From NCBI GenBank assembly GCA_037074765.1, contig JBAMDO010000033.1:186001-250000 (forward strand): a stretch of DNA of 64,000 bases. The letters are read 5' to 3'. Positions 62,961 through 64,000 of this stretch are shown here, one piece after another. Positions within the stretch are counted from its first letter, which is position 1. Each line of letters opens with the position of its first letter. Made by a program: the position numbers and the translations under genes. The notes beneath the pieces were generated by a model. That model saw only the letters and a program-made list of their open reading frames with translations. It did no database searches and was not told the DNA's origin. Source of the stretch: Mansonella perstans (Eukaryota > Nematoda > Chromadorea > Rhabditida > Onchocercidae).

Positions 62961-64000
62961 GAAAATAAGCCTACAACTTTTATTTTTCCGAATTTTTTTC
63001 AGTGGAAATAAATGAATATTTTAGTAACATTCTGTTATATCGCATTTCATGATGCTTATGATTTTTTTCTTTAATAAGCTCACCGAGATTTCCAAGAATT
63101 TTTGAATCTTCCGGAATTTCCAAGTAATTCTCATTTATCAGTTTTAAATAATTTTTATTGATTATATCAGTCACAAACTGTCGAAAAAGTTTGTTTATTA
63201 TTAGAAACATGGAATTAATGTAGAAGTAATTTATGTACTTTTCAATAGTACTGTAATGAGTTTAAATCACAAATAAAAGAATAAAAAATAGTTTCTATTT
63301 ATTGTCAGTAAAATAATATACAGTTGAGAGTAGTAGTAAAATGAGCAATTAATATATTATAATTAAAATGAATTGAATAGTAATAACATTTTCTTGTTCT
63401 AATTACAATACTTAGCTTTGCTTTCAAGTTAGAAAAATAATTGTCGTATGAAATAATGATGATGATGATGATGATGATGATGGTGCACAAAGTTCATTTA
63501 GCTAAATTTTTACCTTTTTATGATGATATTTATGATAATAATAAAAAGGCAATAACTTTATCCCTTTTTTTTTCTCCTCTATTTCAAACATGAGAAATCT
63601 CGGAGGAATGTTTCTGTCAAGGAATGATCACTCGTCAGAAATCCTGATGAAATATCATGGAGTATTTCATTCGTGGAATAAAGAAATCTCGGTATGATGA
63701 GATGAGATGGAATGTTTCCGTTGCAAAATGATAGCTCTCAAAGAAATTTTGATTTGATGAAATCAGATGGAATATTTTTACATTAATAAGCATATGAAAA
63801 TTAATATACTTATTGCTTACACTTCTTATATCCTATGTACGATTTGCTGTTATTTATGAATTTAAATCAATTATGTCACATAAAATTATCTAAGACTAAT
63901 TAATTAAACAGATAGAAAAGTTTTCATTTGCAACTATATGTGATACGATTATGCAACAATATAAGTTCTAAATGAAAATTATCTTGTGGCAATTTGATGA
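62961..64000. other. Right-end intergenic DNA with simple repeats
   Basis: No gene is supported. A minus-strand open frame at 62980-63210 is lysine- and asparagine-rich and has no recognised family. A trinucleotide microsatellite (separate entry) lies at 63455. From about 63585 to 63780 a block around ggaatgtttc, aatgat and aaatttgatgaaat is repeated imperfectly. Confidence 0.5.
63455..63483. repeat. (ATG)n microsatellite
   Basis: About nine uninterrupted ATG/GAT units. Confidence 0.95.

Noticed and set aside
62980..63210. Minus-strand 76-codon open frame at the right end
   Set aside because: Low-complexity Lys/Asn-rich frame, no clear splice sites with a continuing frame and no recognised family.

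Overview
The window is nuclear DNA from a nematode. The genes are split by many short A+T-rich introns with TTTYAG-type acceptors, intergenic DNA is very A+T-rich, and several genes have a splice acceptor just upstream of the start codon, as expected for spliced-leader trans-splicing. The gene set (a nematode-expanded DUF229 family, lin-28, an mks-6/CC2D2A gene) and the degenerate BEL/Pao and LINE fragments fit a clade III parasite, probably a filarial worm. Genus cannot be decided from the sequence alone.

Layout. Positions 1-28,843 hold a tandem array of three DUF229 genes on the + strand: copy A (last nine exons, 274-5,150), copy B (complete, 9,618-17,699, 650 codons) and copy C (complete, 21,477-28,843, 646 codons). 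Their large intron 6 carries different transposon debris in each copy: LINE reverse transcriptase in A, BEL/Pao in B, LINE endonuclease in C. The copies are a patchwork of near-identical blocks, and a decayed extra promoter/first-exon block lies between A and B.

From 29.8 kb on there are six single-copy conserved genes with strictly alternating strands, so neighbours are divergent or convergent and there is no sign of an operon. They are nicalin (-, 29,784-34,243), cytochrome c oxidase subunit 5B (+, 35,383-36,672), a TLCD1/2 TLC-domain protein (-, 39,171-41,771), THO complex subunit 3 (+, 43,912-46,786), lin-28 (-, 48,074-49,382) and CC2D2A/mks-6 (+, 52,075-62,496, 24 exons). For all of these I could build gene models whose reading phase agrees at every exon junction.

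The single-copy genes serve unrelated roles: ER membrane-protein biogenesis, respiration, membrane-lipid composition, mRNA export, developmental timing and the ciliary transition zone. The points most worth checking are the mosaic evolution of the DUF229 array with an apparent active-site substitution in copy C, let-7 (and weaker lin-4) seed matches in the presumed lin-28 3'UTR, a minisatellite just upstream of lin-28, and a distant X-box-like motif upstream of the ciliary gene.
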